A DNA stretch of 64,000 nucleotides from Leucobacter chromiireducens (lineage in GTDB: Bacteria; Actinomycetota; Actinomycetes; Actinomycetales; Microbacteriaceae), in NCBI RefSeq assembly GCF_003917135.1, contig NZ_RPDI01000008.1, positions 7,265-71,264 of the forward strand. Direction: 5' to 3'. Positions within the stretch are counted from its first letter, which is position 1, and every line of letters begins with the position of its first letter. A program made the translations under genes and the position numbers. The notes beneath the pieces are model-generated. The model saw nothing but the letters and a program-made list of their open reading frames with translations, searched no databases and was not told the DNA's origin. Below are positions 7,297-17,265 of this stretch, piece after piece.

Positions 7297-7938
7297 ATGA
7301 CCGTCTCCCCGCTTGTAGTGCTCGACTGTGATTCCACGACCATCCAGGATGAGGTGATCGAGCTGATCGCCGACGTCGCAGGCACGCGCGCGGAGGTCGC
7401 CGAGGTGACCGAGCGCGCCATGCGCGGGGAGCTCGACTTCTCGGCGAGCCTCGGCGAGCGGGTGGCCACGCTGGCCGGCACGCCGGAGTCCGTGTTCCAG
7501 GAGACCTACGAGCGCGTGCGCCTCACGCCGGGGATCCGCGAGCTCATCGCCGCGGTGCACGCGCGCGGCGGCAAGGTCGCGGTGGTGTCGGGTGGCTTCC
7601 ACGAGGTGCTCGATCCGCTCGCGAAGGATCTGGGCCTCGACTTTTGGCGCGCGAACCGCCTGGAGCTCGCGGGCGGCGCCCTCACCGGACGCACGGTCGG
7701 CCCGATCATCGACGCCGCCGCGAAGGCCGCGGCGCTCCGCGAGTGGGCGGAGGAGGCCGGGATCCCGCTCTCCGCGACGATCGCGATCGGCGACGGGGCG
7801 AACGACCTGGAGATGATGCGTGCGGCCGCGATCGGCGTCTCCTTCAACGGGAAGCCGGTGGTGCGCGAGCAGGCCGACGTGTCGATCGAGGCGGACCTCG
7901 CGGCAGCGATCCCGCTCCTCGACCGACTCACGGCGTAG
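7297..7938 (+). CDS. serB: Phosphoserine phosphatase SerB
   Basis: A 213-residue HAD-family phosphatase catalysing the last step of serine synthesis. The catalytic DxDST is at 10-14 (LDCDSTT), followed by the substrate-recognition segment around RAMRGELDFSASL, the second motif VVSGGF, and the metal-binding GDGANDLEM. It lacks the N-terminal ACT domains of larger actinobacterial SerB proteins, like the short E. coli-type core. The ATG at 7297 is chosen because a TANNNT box lies just before it and upstream codons are antisense to the ABC gene. Confidence 0.92.
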   Translation: MTVSPLVVLDCDSTTIQDEVIELIADVAGTRAEVAEVTERAMRGELDFSASLGERVATLAGTPESVFQETYERVRLTPGIRELIAAVHARGGKVAVVSGGFHEVLDPLAKDLGLDFWRANRLELAGGALTGRTVGPIIDAAAKAAALREWAEEAGIPLSATIAIGDGANDLEMMRAAAIGVSFNGKPVVREQADVSIEADLAAAIPLLDRLTA

Positions 7939-7953
7939 CGCGGCAGGGCCGAG

Positions 7954-8763
7954 CTAGAAGTTGTTGAGCTGCTCGGTGTCGGCGGGAATCACGCCGGTGT
8001 CGAGGAGGCTCGCCCCCAGCCGCCGCAGCGCCGTGAGCGCGACGTTCTGGGGCGCCGGGCCGTACGAGATCCTGGCGACCCCGAGCTCCTCGTACTCGGC
8101 GGCGGTGAGCGCTCCCGGGAGCCCGATCACGCTGACCTTGCGCTCCCCGATCCCGGCGACCAGTTCCGCCGTCTCCGCGCGGTTCAGCACGCCGGGCACG
8201 AACACGCACGCGGCCCCCTCGGCGAGGTAGGCGCGCCCGCGCTCGATCGCGTCGGCGATCGAGTCTGCGCGCGGCCGCTCCCCCGCGCGCACGAGGGCAT
8301 CGGTACGCGCGTTCAGCACGAAGGAGACGTGCTCGGCGTTCCCTGCGCGCACCGCCGCGCGCATCCGGGCGACCGACGCGTCGAGCGGCAGCAGCTGATC
8401 CTCGATGTTCGCGCCGGCTGCGCCGGCCCCGATCGCTCGGCGCACGGTCTCGCCCGCGTCGCCGTAGCCGCCGTCGAGGTCTGCGCTCACGGGCAGGTCG
8501 ATGGCCGCGGCGATGCGCTCGATCGCCGCGAGCATCAGCTCGAGCGGGATCTGCTCGCCGTCGCCGTAGCCATGGCTCGCCGCGATCGCGTGGCCGGCCG
8601 TGGCGATCGCTCGGGTGCCGGGGAGTTCGGCGATGGTGCGCGCGCTGACGGGGTCCCAGACATTCACGACGCGCAGAATCTCTGGCGCTGCGTAGAGCTC
8701 TGCCAGAGCCTGCGCATCGACGGCGACGCGGGTGGGGCTGCGGTGGTGTGCGTGAGTGTTCAT
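7954..8763 (-). CDS. Isocitrate lyase/PEP mutase superfamily protein
   Basis: A 269-residue TIM-barrel protein of the phosphonomutase/methylisocitrate lyase superfamily. Visible family features are NVWDPVSAR near the N-terminus, the metal-site strand LPVSADLDGGYGD, GANIEDQ and FVLNARTDA. The KKCGH loop of true isocitrate lyases is absent, so it is one of the short relatives, such as oxaloacetate hydrolase or carboxy-PEP-type enzymes. The reaction cannot be assigned. It is convergent with serB, 15 bp apart. Confidence 0.82.
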   Translation of the reverse strand: MNTHAHHRSPTRVAVDAQALAELYAAPEILRVVNVWDPVSARTIAELPGTRAIATAGHAIAASHGYGDGEQIPLELMLAAIERIAAAIDLPVSADLDGGYGDAGETVRRAIGAGAAGANIEDQLLPLDASVARMRAAVRAGNAEHVSFVLNARTDALVRAGERPRADSIADAIERGRAYLAEGAACVFVPGVLNRAETAELVAGIGERKVSVIGLPGALTAAEYEELGVARISYGPAPQNVALTALRRLGASLLDTGVIPADTEQLNNF

Positions 8764-8813
8764 CTCCTCAGGCTACGCCCGCCCCACCCGCGTGACCAGG
8801 GGTGTTCAGCGGA

Positions 8814-9524
8814 TTAGTGGCCCATGCCCAGGCCGCCGTCGACGGGGATCACGGCGCCCGAGATGTAGGCGGCGTCGTCGCCAGCGAGGAACGAGGCCGC
8901 GCCGGCGATCTCGGCGACCTGCCCGAAACGCCCGGCGGGAATCGAGGCGAGGTACTGCTGCTGCTGCGCCTCGGGGAGCTCCGCCGTCATGTCCGTTTCG
9001 ATGAAGCCCGGGGCGATCACGTTCGCCGTGATGCCGCGGCTGCCGAGCTCGCGGGTGAGCGAGCGCGCGAAGCCGACGAGGGCGGCCTTCGAGGACGAGT
9101 AGTTGATCTGGCCGGGGCCGCCGTACAGGCCCACCACGCTCGAGATCAGGATCACGCGGCCGAAGCGGCCCTTCAGGAGCCCCTTTGCCGCGCGCTTCAC
9201 GACGCGGAACGTGCCCGTGAGGTTCGTGTCGATGACCGAGGTGAACTCCTCCTCCGTCATGCGCAGCAGCAGGGTGTCCTTCGTGATGCCGGCGTTGGCG
9301 ACCACGACCTCGACGGGCCCGAGCTGCGCCTCGACCTCGGTGAACGCCGCGTCGATCGACGCCGCGTCGGTCATCTCCGCGCGGACGGTGAGCGAGCCCG
9401 CCGGGCCCTCGCCCGAGCGGGAGGTGACGGCCACCCGGTGCCCGTCAGCGATCATCCGCTCGGCGATGGCGTAGCCGATGCCGCGGTTGCCGCCGGTGAT
9501 GAGTACGGTGCGCGAGGTGGTCAT
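8814..9524 (-). CDS. fabG: Short-chain dehydrogenase, FabG1-type 3-oxoacyl-ACP reductase
   Basis: A 236-residue SDR enzyme. The NADP-binding TGGNRGIG is at 10-17, VVANAGIT follows, and the catalytic set is S in LISSVV with YSSSK. The end, ISGAVIPVDGGLGMGH, is that of mycobacterial FabG1/MabA-type reductases, which reduce 3-oxoacyl-ACP in fatty acid elongation. The ATG at 9524 has AAGGA 6-7 nt ahead. It is a single gene here, not beside other fab genes, so a role in fatty acid synthesis is likely but not proven. Confidence 0.85.
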   Translation of the reverse strand: MTTSRTVLITGGNRGIGYAIAERMIADGHRVAVTSRSGEGPAGSLTVRAEMTDAASIDAAFTEVEAQLGPVEVVVANAGITKDTLLLRMTEEEFTSVIDTNLTGTFRVVKRAAKGLLKGRFGRVILISSVVGLYGGPGQINYSSSKAALVGFARSLTRELGSRGITANVIAPGFIETDMTAELPEAQQQQYLASIPAGRFGQVAEIAGAASFLAGDDAAYISGAVIPVDGGLGMGH

Positions 9525-9663
9525 GGGGGTCCTTCCATCCAGACAGTTCGCCTCAAGCCTACGGGAGCCCCCATGCTCCTGGCAGGAGACGCGCTGCCAG
9601 CGCACGATGCGCCAGGGTTCAGCTGAGCAGCGTAGGCTTGACCCTCGGATCGAGAGGGAGCGC

Positions 9664-10101
9664 ATGGCCAAGAGTGTGAGCGTCACGTCAGCTGGAGTGA
9701 ACCCGGCTGACGATCGCGCCCATCGGATGCGCATGTACTTCATCGCGATGGTGCTGCGCGTCCTGTGCGTGGTGTCGCTGTTCTGGGTGCGCGGCTGGTG
9801 GATCCTGCTCGTCGCCGCCGGGGCGGTGCTCCTCCCCTGGTTCGCCGTCATGGTGGGCAACGCGGTCGCGCACGGCGACGGCGAGGCGCCGGAGGCCCCC
9901 GAGCCGCTGCAGCTCGCCTCGGCCGAGGACGATCCCGCGCAGATGTCCGAGGAGCGCGCGCCCGAGGTCATCGTGATCGATGTTGAGCCGACGCGCCGCT
10001 CGAACGGGGCTGGATCGCCAGACGGAGCTGGCGGGGCTGGATCCCCAGACGAGGCCGGCGCGCCAGACGAGGCTGGCTCGCCGAACGGAGCCGAGCGATG
10101 A
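9664..10101 (+). CDS. DUF3099 family membrane protein
   Basis: A 145-residue protein starting at the ATG after GAGAGGGAG. It has two transmembrane helices (about residues 25-40 and 42-65, RMRMYFIAMVLRVL and WWILLVAAGAVLLPWFAVMV), the DUF3099 core. The C-terminal 60 residues are Pro/Ala/Glu-rich and end in degenerate GSPDEAG repeats encoded by short DNA repeats (10005-10090). Function of the family is unknown. Its stop overlaps the next start (ATGA), and the three genes from here to SURF1 form one unit. Confidence 0.85.
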   Translation: MAKSVSVTSAGVNPADDRAHRMRMYFIAMVLRVLCVVSLFWVRGWWILLVAAGAVLLPWFAVMVGNAVAHGDGEAPEAPEPLQLASAEDDPAQMSEERAPEVIVIDVEPTRRSNGAGSPDGAGGAGSPDEAGAPDEAGSPNGAER

Positions 10102-10343
10102 GCGGCGTCGTGCACCCCCAGGTCACACTCGGGCTGCCGCCGGAGCACCGCTTCAGCTGCTCGAGCGCCGGCTGCCGCGACGAGGCCGCGTGGGCGATCC
10201 ACTGGCGCAACCCGAAGATCCACTCCTCGGAGCGCAGAAAGACCTGGCTCGCGTGCGACGCGCACCGCGAGACCCTCCACGACTTCCTCGCGGCGCGCGA
10301 CTTCCCGCTCGAGGTCGTCCCCGTGACTGAGCTTGACCACTGA
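10098..10343 (+). CDS. Small conserved Cys/His protein, unknown
   Basis: An 81-residue protein I recognise only as a conserved actinobacterial small protein of unknown function. It has two cysteines spaced as CSSAGC at 21-26, a stretch AAWAIHWRNPKIHSSERRKTW and then CDAHRETLHDFL. The Cys-x4-Cys and Cys-x2-His pairs, about 25 residues apart, look like a small metal-binding knuckle. It sits between DUF3099 and SURF1 with overlapping starts, which suggests a role linked to membrane or cytochrome oxidase assembly; that is inference only. Confidence 0.75.
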   Translation: MSGVVHPQVTLGLPPEHRFSCSSAGCRDEAAWAIHWRNPKIHSSERRKTWLACDAHRETLHDFLAARDFPLEVVPVTELDH

Positions 10344-10350
10344 GGACCAG

Positions 10351-11241
10351 ATGCCGCAGCAGCCCACCGATCACTCCCCCGCCGCCCCAGCGGTCGGGTG
10401 GTCCTTCCTGCGCTCCGGGCGCTGGTTCGGCTACTTCACGATGCTCGTGATCTTCTCCATCGCCTGCGTGCTGCTCGGCAACTGGCAGTTCGAGCGCCGC
10501 GCGGAGGCGCGGGCCGAGATCGAGCGGCTCGACTCGAACTACGGCTCACCCGCCGCGCCGCTCGCGGACGAGCTGCCCGAGCGCGCAGCCTTCGACTCGG
10601 ACCACCAGAAGTGGCGCACGGTGTGGGTCAGCGGCGAGTACGAGGGCGACCCGTTCCTCGCGCGCAACCGGCCGGGGCCGGGCGGCGTCGGCTCGGACCT
10701 CATCCAGGCGCTCCGCACCGACGACGGTGAGATCTTCTTCGTGGATCGCGGCTGGGTGAGCGTGGACGGCGGCTCCGCCGAGCGCGGCGACGTGCAGATC
10801 GCAGACCTCCCCGCGCCGCCAGTGGGCCCCGTGCGCGTCGAGGCGCGGCTGCGCGCGTCCGAGCCGGAGATCGCCGGGCGCACGAGCGTGGGGATCACGG
10901 TCGCGAGCATCGAGCTGCCCGAGCTCGCGCGGCTCACGGGCACCGAGGGCGAGGCATACACCGGCGCGTACGGGATGCTCGTGTCCGAGTCCCCCGCGGG
11001 CGAGCACGGCGTGCTGCCGCCCGAGCCGGAGCGCGACGAGGGCCCGCACCTGTCCTACGCGCTGCAGTGGTACGTCTTCATCATCATCGCCTGCGTTGGG
11101 GTCGCCATCGCGGCGCGCCGCGAGTACCGCAGCCTGAACGCCGACAGCGGCGTCGTGCAGGAGCAGGATCGCCGGGCCGCAGCGCGCAAGGAGCGCCGCG
11201 GCCCGAGCGACGCCGACGTCGAGGACGCGCTGCTGGGCTAG
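10351..11241 (+). CDS. SURF1 family cytochrome c oxidase assembly protein
   Basis: A 296-residue SURF1 protein, which helps insert heme A into cytochrome c oxidase. It has one transmembrane helix near the N-terminus (YFTMLVIFSIACVLLGNWQ), a large extracytoplasmic domain with VDRGWVSVDGG, and a second helix near the end after LSYALQWYVFIIIACVG, the family ending. The C-terminal tail is charged. The ATG at 10351 with GAGG 6 nt ahead is preferred to an in-frame TTG at 10333 that overlaps the upstream gene. Heme A synthesis genes (ctaA, ctaB) lie 6-8 kb away, consistent with an aerobic respiratory role. Confidence 0.88.
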   Translation: MPQQPTDHSPAAPAVGWSFLRSGRWFGYFTMLVIFSIACVLLGNWQFERRAEARAEIERLDSNYGSPAAPLADELPERAAFDSDHQKWRTVWVSGEYEGDPFLARNRPGPGGVGSDLIQALRTDDGEIFFVDRGWVSVDGGSAERGDVQIADLPAPPVGPVRVEARLRASEPEIAGRTSVGITVASIELPELARLTGTEGEAYTGAYGMLVSESPAGEHGVLPPEPERDEGPHLSYALQWYVFIIIACVGVAIAARREYRSLNADSGVVQEQDRRAAARKERRGPSDADVEDALLG

Positions 11242-11250
11242 CCCCGTGCG

Positions 11251-12849
11251 CTACGCGAGCTCGATGAGCTCCAGGTACTCCTTGGACCAGTGATCCTCGG
11301 TCGCCTCCGGCATGATGAGCACGCGCTCGGGGTTGAGCGCTTCCACCGCCCCGGCGTCGTGCGAGACGAGCACCACCGCGCCGGTGAAGTGCGCGAGCGC
11401 GTCGAGGATCTCGGCGCGGCTCGCCGGGTCAAGGTTGTTCGTCGGCTCGTCGAGCAGCAGCACGTTCGCGCTCGACACCACGAGCATCGCGAGCGCGAGC
11501 CTCGTCTTCTCGCCGCCCGAGAGCACGCCGGCCGGCTTGTGCACGTCGTCGCCGGTGAACAGGAACGAGCCGAGCACCTTCCGCGCTTCCATCTCGGTGA
11601 GGTGCTGCGACACCGAGATCATGTTCTGCAGCACGCTGGCCTTCACGTCGAGCGTCTCGTGCTCCTGCGCGTAGTAGCCGACCTTGAGGCCGTGCCCGGC
11701 GACGAGCTGGCCGGTGTCCGGCTCGTCAACGCCGGCGAGCAGGCGCAGCAGGGTCGTCTTGCCCGCGCCGTTCAGGCCGAGCACCACCACCTTCGAGCCG
11801 CGGTCGATCGCGAGGTCAACGCCGGCGAAGATCTCGAGTGAGCCATACGACTTCGACAGCCCCTCGGCCATGAGCGGCGTCTTGCCGCACGGTGCGGGGT
11901 CCGGGAAACGCAGCTTCGCCACGCGCTCCACCTGCCGCACCTCTTCGAGGCCGGAGAGCATCTTCTCGGCGCGCGCGACCATCTGGTGCGCGGCGGCCGC
12001 CTTCGAGGCCTTCGCGCCGAACTTCGCGGCCTGGTCCTTGAGCGCTGACGCCTTCTTCTCGACGTTCGCGCGCTCCTTGCGACGGCGCTCCTCGTCGGCG
12101 GCGCGCTGGCGCTGGTACAGCTTCCAGCCCATGTTGTACACGTCGATGACCTGGCGGTTCGCGTCGAGGTAGAACACGCGGTTCACGGTCTCGCCGACGA
12201 GGTCGATGTCGTGGCTGATCACGATCACCCCGCCCTTGTAGGTCTTCAGGAACTCGCGGAGCCACACGATCGAGTCGGCGTCGAGGTGGTTCGTCGGCTC
12301 GTCGAGGATCATCGTGTCCGCGTCCGAGAACAGGATCCGCGCGAGCTCGATGCGGCGGCGCTGACCGCCCGAGAGCGTCTTCAGCGGCTGATCGAGGATG
12401 CGATCGGGCAGCCCAAGATTGTGCGAGATCGACGCCGCCTCGGACTCGGCGGCGTACCCGCCAAGTGCCTGGAAACGGTCGGTGAGGTTGCCGAAGCGCT
12501 TCATCGCCTTCTCGGCCACCGCGGGATCCTCGGACGCCATATCGGCGGAGGCCTTCGCAAGGTTCTGCTGCAGGGTGCCGAGTCCGCGCGCATCGAGAAT
12601 GCGGTGGCGCGCGATCTGCTCGGGATCGCCCGTGCGCGGATCCTGCGGGAGGAAGCCGAGCTCACCCGAGATCGTGATCTTGCCCTCGGCGGGCTGCAGC
12701 TCCCCCGAGAGGGTGCGCGTGAGCGTGGTCTTGCCCGCGCCGTTGCGGCCGACGAGGCCGATCTTGTCGCCGGGATTCACCCGGAAGTTCACGCCGGACA
12801 TGAGTCGGCGTGCACCAACGTCGATCGCGAGATCCTCGACGATAATCAT
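11251..12849 (-). CDS. ABC-F ATPase (Rv1473-like)
   Basis: A 532-residue soluble protein with two ABC ATPase halves and no membrane segments. First half: Walker A GRNGAGKTT, signature LSGGQRRR, Walker B MILDEPTNHLD. The linker has a Lys/Arg/Ala-rich helical region. Second half: GLNGAGKTT, LSGGEKTR, LLLDEPTNNLD, ending in a WSKEYLELIELA tail. These are the ABC-F hallmarks; such proteins work on ribosomes. The overall sequence closely follows mycobacterial Rv1473, once called a macrolide transporter. A role in translation or drug tolerance is plausible but not shown. The ATG has AAGGA ahead and follows the SUF operon terminator. Confidence 0.88.
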   Translation of the reverse strand: MIIVEDLAIDVGARRLMSGVNFRVNPGDKIGLVGRNGAGKTTLTRTLSGELQPAEGKITISGELGFLPQDPRTGDPEQIARHRILDARGLGTLQQNLAKASADMASEDPAVAEKAMKRFGNLTDRFQALGGYAAESEAASISHNLGLPDRILDQPLKTLSGGQRRRIELARILFSDADTMILDEPTNHLDADSIVWLREFLKTYKGGVIVISHDIDLVGETVNRVFYLDANRQVIDVYNMGWKLYQRQRAADEERRRKERANVEKKASALKDQAAKFGAKASKAAAAHQMVARAEKMLSGLEEVRQVERVAKLRFPDPAPCGKTPLMAEGLSKSYGSLEIFAGVDLAIDRGSKVVVLGLNGAGKTTLLRLLAGVDEPDTGQLVAGHGLKVGYYAQEHETLDVKASVLQNMISVSQHLTEMEARKVLGSFLFTGDDVHKPAGVLSGGEKTRLALAMLVVSSANVLLLDEPTNNLDPASRAEILDALAHFTGAVVLVSHDAGAVEALNPERVLIMPEATEDHWSKEYLELIELA

Positions 12850-12894
12850 GGGTCCTTCTTCTGTGTGTGGTGGTGGAGCTGGGCCCCGCACGCG

Positions 12895-12931
12895 GTTCGG
12901 CCCGGGACAGGAAACCTGCCCCGGGCCGAAC
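12895..12931 (-). terminator. Terminator of the SUF operon
   Basis: Inverted repeat with 17-bp arms (12895-12911, 12915-12931, one mismatch) and a 3-nt loop, 17 bp after the sufT stop at 12948 and just upstream of the ABC-F start. No T run. Confidence 0.85.
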
Positions 12932-12947
12932 ATCGATGTTGCGATCC

Positions 12948-13298
12948 CTAGATGGAAAAGCCCAAAGCCCTCATCATATCGCGCCCATCGTCCGTGATCC
13001 GCTCTGGCGTCCACGGCGGCATCCACACCCAGTTGATGCGGAACGCCGTCACGAGCCCATCCAGCGCCTCGGCGATGTCGTTCTCGATCACGTCGGTGAG
13101 CGGGCAGCCGGCGCTCGTGAGCGTCATGCTGATCACGAGCGCGTCGTGTTCCTCGTCGAAGGCGAGATCGTAGATCAGGCCAAGGTCGACGATGTTCACG
13201 CCGAGCTCAGGGTCCGACACGTTCTTCAACGCGTCGAGCGCCTGCTCGCGAAACTCCGGGTCAATGGACTGCGGAACGACTGCTGCTTCCTCGCTCAT
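12948..13298 (-). CDS. sufT: SufT/MIP18-type Fe-S cluster assembly factor (DUF59)
   Basis: A 116-residue protein of the DUF59 (MIP18/PaaD/SufT) family. The core signature DPELGVNIVDLGLIYD and the conserved cysteine in SAGCPLTDVIEND are present, with WVWMPPWTPERITDDGR near the end. SufT helps mature Fe-S proteins. It is the last gene of the SUF operon, 16 bp after sufC, followed by a terminator. Confidence 0.92.
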   Translation of the reverse strand: MSEEAAVVPQSIDPEFREQALDALKNVSDPELGVNIVDLGLIYDLAFDEEHDALVISMTLTSAGCPLTDVIENDIAEALDGLVTAFRINWVWMPPWTPERITDDGRDMMRALGFSI

Positions 13299-13314
13299 GC
13301 GATCAGCCTACGCC

Positions 13315-14069
<755 letters not shown>

Positions 14070-14073
<4 letters not shown>

Positions 14074-14402
14074 ACGGCAATCTCTTTCGTAACGTGGGGG
14101 TCAATGTATACGACGCCGTCTTCGATTTCGACGACGTACACGGGAACCGGCTCATACGCCGGGAGGTTGAGCGGCTTGCCGGTGCACAGGGAGAACGCTG
14201 AGCCGTGCGCCCAGCACTCCAGCGTGTCACCCTCGACAAAGCCCTCGGAGAGGCTGATGTCACCGTGCGTGCAGACGTCGCCGATGGCGTGGACGGCGCC
14301 CTGGCCGTCGAGGACGACGGCCATCGGCACGCCATCCAGGACGACCCGGGTCGCCTGATCCTGCACAAGATCGCTCAGATCGAGCGCCTTCATTCGGGAC
14401 AT
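14070..14402 (-). CDS. Rieske [2Fe-2S] ferredoxin-like protein in the SUF operon
   Basis: A 110-residue Rieske protein. The ligands are visible as C44-T-H46 and C63-x2-H66, with the cluster coordinated by two Cys and two His. It is usually annotated as a non-heme iron oxygenase ferredoxin subunit, but no oxygenase gene is nearby. Its place between sufD and sufC, with a start overlapping the sufD stop (TAATG) and a stop overlapping sufC, suggests electron donation during Fe-S cluster assembly. That role is inference. Confidence 0.9.
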
Positions 14403-15580
14403 TACGCCAGCACGCTCTGCTGCAGCTCGGCCTCGATGGCCGCCTGCAGGCGCTCTTCGATCTGCTCGTTTCCGATGCGCTGAATCACCTCGAAGAGGAA
14501 GCCGCGCACCACGAGCTTGCGCGCCTCGTCCTCGGAGATGCCGCGGCTCTGCAGGTAGAAGATGTGCTCCTCATCGAAGCGGCCGGTCGTCGACGCGTGG
14601 CCTGCGCCCTCGATGTCGCCGGTCTCGATCTCCAGGTTCGGGATCGAGTCGGCGCGCGTGCCCTCGGTGAGGGTGAGGTTGCGGTTCTCCTCGTAGCTGT
14701 CCGTTCCGGTCGCGACGCGACGGATCAGCACATCGCCGATCCAGACCGCGTGCGCGCCCTCGCCCTGCAGCGCGCCCTTGTACGCGACGCGGCTGCGGGT
14801 GTGCGGCGCGTTGTGGTCGATGTAGACCTGGTGCTCAAGGTGCTGCCCGGCGTCGGCGAAGTATGCGCCGTACGCCTCGCCGTTCGCGCCGGGGCCGTCG
14901 AGGTGAATCGACGGGTTGACGCGCACGATCTTGCCGCCGAGCGACACCACGATGTGCTGGAGGTTGCCGTCGCGCGCGACGACCGCGTTGTGGCTCGCGA
15001 GGTGCACGGCATCCTCGTTCCACTCCTGCAGCGAGACGACGGTGAGGTTCGCGCCCTCACCGACCACGATCTCGACGGTCTCCGTGAGGTTCGCGTCGCC
15101 GGTGTTCTCGAGGATCACGAGCGCGTTCGCCTGCGCGGCCGCCTCGATGATCGTGTGCGCCGCGGTCGGAGCGTCCGTGAGCGCCGAGCGCTTCACGGTG
15201 ACCGTCTGGCGCTCCTCGCTCGTGAGCAGGACGCGCTGCGCGGTGCCGGCCTGACCCCAGGCGTTCGCGGCCGCGCGGTCCTCGGGGAGGCCGCCGCGGC
15301 CGACAAGCTCGGAATCCATCGGGATCGAGGAGACCTCGACGCCCGCGGAGTCCGAGATCTCGAGCGCCGAGGCGCCGGCCGCGAGGGTGCCGTCGATGAG
15401 CGACGAGATCTCCGCGACCGGGGTGTACTTCCAGTTCACCTCGCGGCCGGTGACCGCGGCAAAGTCCGCGACGTTCGCCGACTTCAGGCGTTCCGAGCGG
15501 GTCTGCACCGGGGCGCGGTTCTCCCAATCGCCGTCGCTGTGCGCCTTCGCGCCGTGCTGTTCAGTCTGAAGCGTTGTCAT
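14402..15580 (-). CDS. sufD: Fe-S cluster assembly protein SufD
   Basis: A 392-residue SufD. It shows the SufB/SufD beta-helix core and the C-terminal motif EEHIFYLQSRGISEDEARKLVVRGF, which is shared with SufB. It forms the SufBC2D scaffold complex with the neighbours. It starts 2 bp after the sufB stop. The first 40 residues are variable. Confidence 0.93.
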   Translation of the reverse strand: MTTLQTEQHGAKAHSDGDWENRAPVQTRSERLKSANVADFAAVTGREVNWKYTPVAEISSLIDGTLAAGASALEISDSAGVEVSSIPMDSELVGRGGLPEDRAAANAWGQAGTAQRVLLTSEERQTVTVKRSALTDAPTAAHTIIEAAAQANALVILENTGDANLTETVEIVVGEGANLTVVSLQEWNEDAVHLASHNAVVARDGNLQHIVVSLGGKIVRVNPSIHLDGPGANGEAYGAYFADAGQHLEHQVYIDHNAPHTRSRVAYKGALQGEGAHAVWIGDVLIRRVATGTDSYEENRNLTLTEGTRADSIPNLEIETGDIEGAGHASTTGRFDEEHIFYLQSRGISEDEARKLVVRGFLFEVIQRIGNEQIEERLQAAIEAELQQSVLA

Positions 15581-15582
15581 CG

Positions 15583-17001
15583 TTAACCGACGGATCCTTC
15601 CATGCTCATCTCAATGAGCTTGTTCAGTTCGAGCGCGTACTCCATCGGCAGTTCGCGTGCGATCGGCTCGATGAAGCCGCGGACGATCATCGCCATCGAC
15701 TCCTCCTCCGAGAGACCGCGGCTCATCAGGTAGAACAGCTGCTCCTCGCTCACGCGGGTCACCGTCGCCTCGTGGGCGAGCGTCGCGTCATCGGTGCGGA
15801 TATCGATCGCGGGGTACGTGTCCGAGCGCGAGATCGTGTCCACGAGCAGCGCATCACAGACCACCGAGTTGGCGGCGTGATGTGCGTTCGCCTCGACGCG
15901 GACCTCACCGCGGTAGCCGCTGCGGCCGCCGCCGCGCGCGATCGACTTCGCGAGGATCGAGGACTTCGTGTGCGGTGCGAGGTGGATCATCTTCGCGCCG
16001 GTGTCCTGGTGCTGCCCGGGGCCAGCGAACGCGACGGAGAGCGTCTCGCCCTTGGCGTGCTCACCCGTGAGGTAGATCGACGGGTACTTCATCGTGACCT
16101 TCGAGCCGATGTTGCCGTCGACCCACTCCATGGTCGCGCCCGCCTCAGCGATCGCGCGCTTGGTCACGAGGTTGTACACGTTGTTCGACCAGTTCTGGAT
16201 CGTCGTGTAGCGCACGCGTGCGTTCTTCTTCACGATGATCTCGACGACGGCCGAGTGCAGCGAGTCGGACTTGTAGATGGGGGCCGTGCAACCCTCGATG
16301 TAGTGCACGTAGCTGCCCTCGTCAGCGATGATGAGCGTGCGCTCGAACTGGCCCATGTTTTCCGTGTTGATGCGGAAGTATGCCTGGAGCGGAATCTCAA
16401 CGTGTACGCCCTTCGGCACGTACACGAACGAGCCGCCAGACCACACGGCGGTGTTCAGCGCAGCGAACTTGTTGTCGCCGGACGGAATCACCGTGCCGAA
16501 GTACTCCTCGAAGATCTCCGGGTGCTCCTTGAGCGCGGTGTCGGTGTCGAGGAAGAGCACGCCCTGCTCCTCCAGATCCTCACGGATCTGGTGGTACACG
16601 ACCTCCGACTCGTACTGCGCCGCGACGCCAGCGACGAGGCGCTGACGCTCGGCCTCGGGGATCCCGAGCCGCTCGTACGTCTCCTTGATCTCCTCGGGCA
16701 GCTCCTCCCAGGAGGTGGCCTGCTTCTCCGTGGAGCGCACAAAGTACTTAATGTTGTCGAAATCGATGTCGGTGAGGTCAGCGCCCCACGCCGGCATCGG
16801 CTTCCGGTCGAAGATCTGGAGCGCCTTCAGTCGGCGCTGCAGCATCCACTCGGGCTCGTTCTTCAGTGCCGAAATCTCTCGCACGACCTGCTCGCTCAGG
16901 CCGCGTTTCGCTTCCGCGCCGGCCTTGTCGCTGTCGTGCCAGCCGAATTCGTACTGGCCCAAGCCCTCAAGCTCGGGTCGGTCGATCAATACCTCTGGCA
17001 T
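15583..17001 (-). CDS. sufB: Fe-S cluster assembly protein SufB
   Basis: A 472-residue SufB, the main scaffold subunit where Fe-S clusters are built. Conserved segments such as [32 protein letters not shown] (with the Cys proposed to hold the cluster) and the C-terminal [25 protein letters not shown] are present. The ATG at 17001 has GAGGGAGG ahead. First gene of the operon. The cysteine desulfurase (sufS) and sufU genes, often part of actinobacterial SUF operons, are not in it, nor is a SufR repressor. Confidence 0.95.
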   Translation of the reverse strand: MPEVLIDRPELEGLGQYEFGWHDSDKAGAEAKRGLSEQVVREISALKNEPEWMLQRRLKALQIFDRKPMPAWGADLTDIDFDNIKYFVRSTEKQATSWEELPEEIKETYERLGIPEAERQRLVAGVAAQYESEVVYHQIREDLEEQGVLFLDTDTALKEHPEIFEEYFGTVIPSGDNKFAALNTAVWSGGSFVYVPKGVHVEIPLQAYFRINTENMGQFERTLIIADEGSYVHYIEGCTAPIYKSDSLHSAVVEIIVKKNARVRYTTIQNWSNNVYNLVTKRAIAEAGATMEWVDGNIGSKVTMKYPSIYLTGEHAKGETLSVAFAGPGQHQDTGAKMIHLAPHTKSSILAKSIARGGGRSGYRGEVRVEANAHHAANSVVCDALLVDTISRSDTYPAIDIRTDDATLAHEATVTRVSEEQLFYLMSRGLSEEESMAMIVRGFIEPIARELPMEYALELNKLIEMSMEGSVG

Positions 17002-17265
17002 GATCCCTCCCTCATTATTCGTCTCGCCGGGCAACCCAGCGCGGAAACCGGAGCGTCCGGTTCGCGAGGTGCGGTGTGCACGCAACGGGTTCCCTGCAGC
17101 GGTGCAGTAGTCTGGGCTTCGGACGGAACCGATCCGGTGCCCTGCACCTGACACGGGTTCGCCGTACGCAACCACAGCTTCTCATTCTACAGGTTTTGCC
17201 CCGATTTCGGGAGGGGCGCGCGCAGCGCCTCAGCAACCACTGAGAGGCACCCGAGAGGAGTCCCG

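Noticed and set aside
12850-12894. A separate gene upstream of the ABC-F gene
   Set aside because: The frame extending to 13026 covers the SUF terminator and antisense sequence, and the AAGGA site favours the start at 12849.
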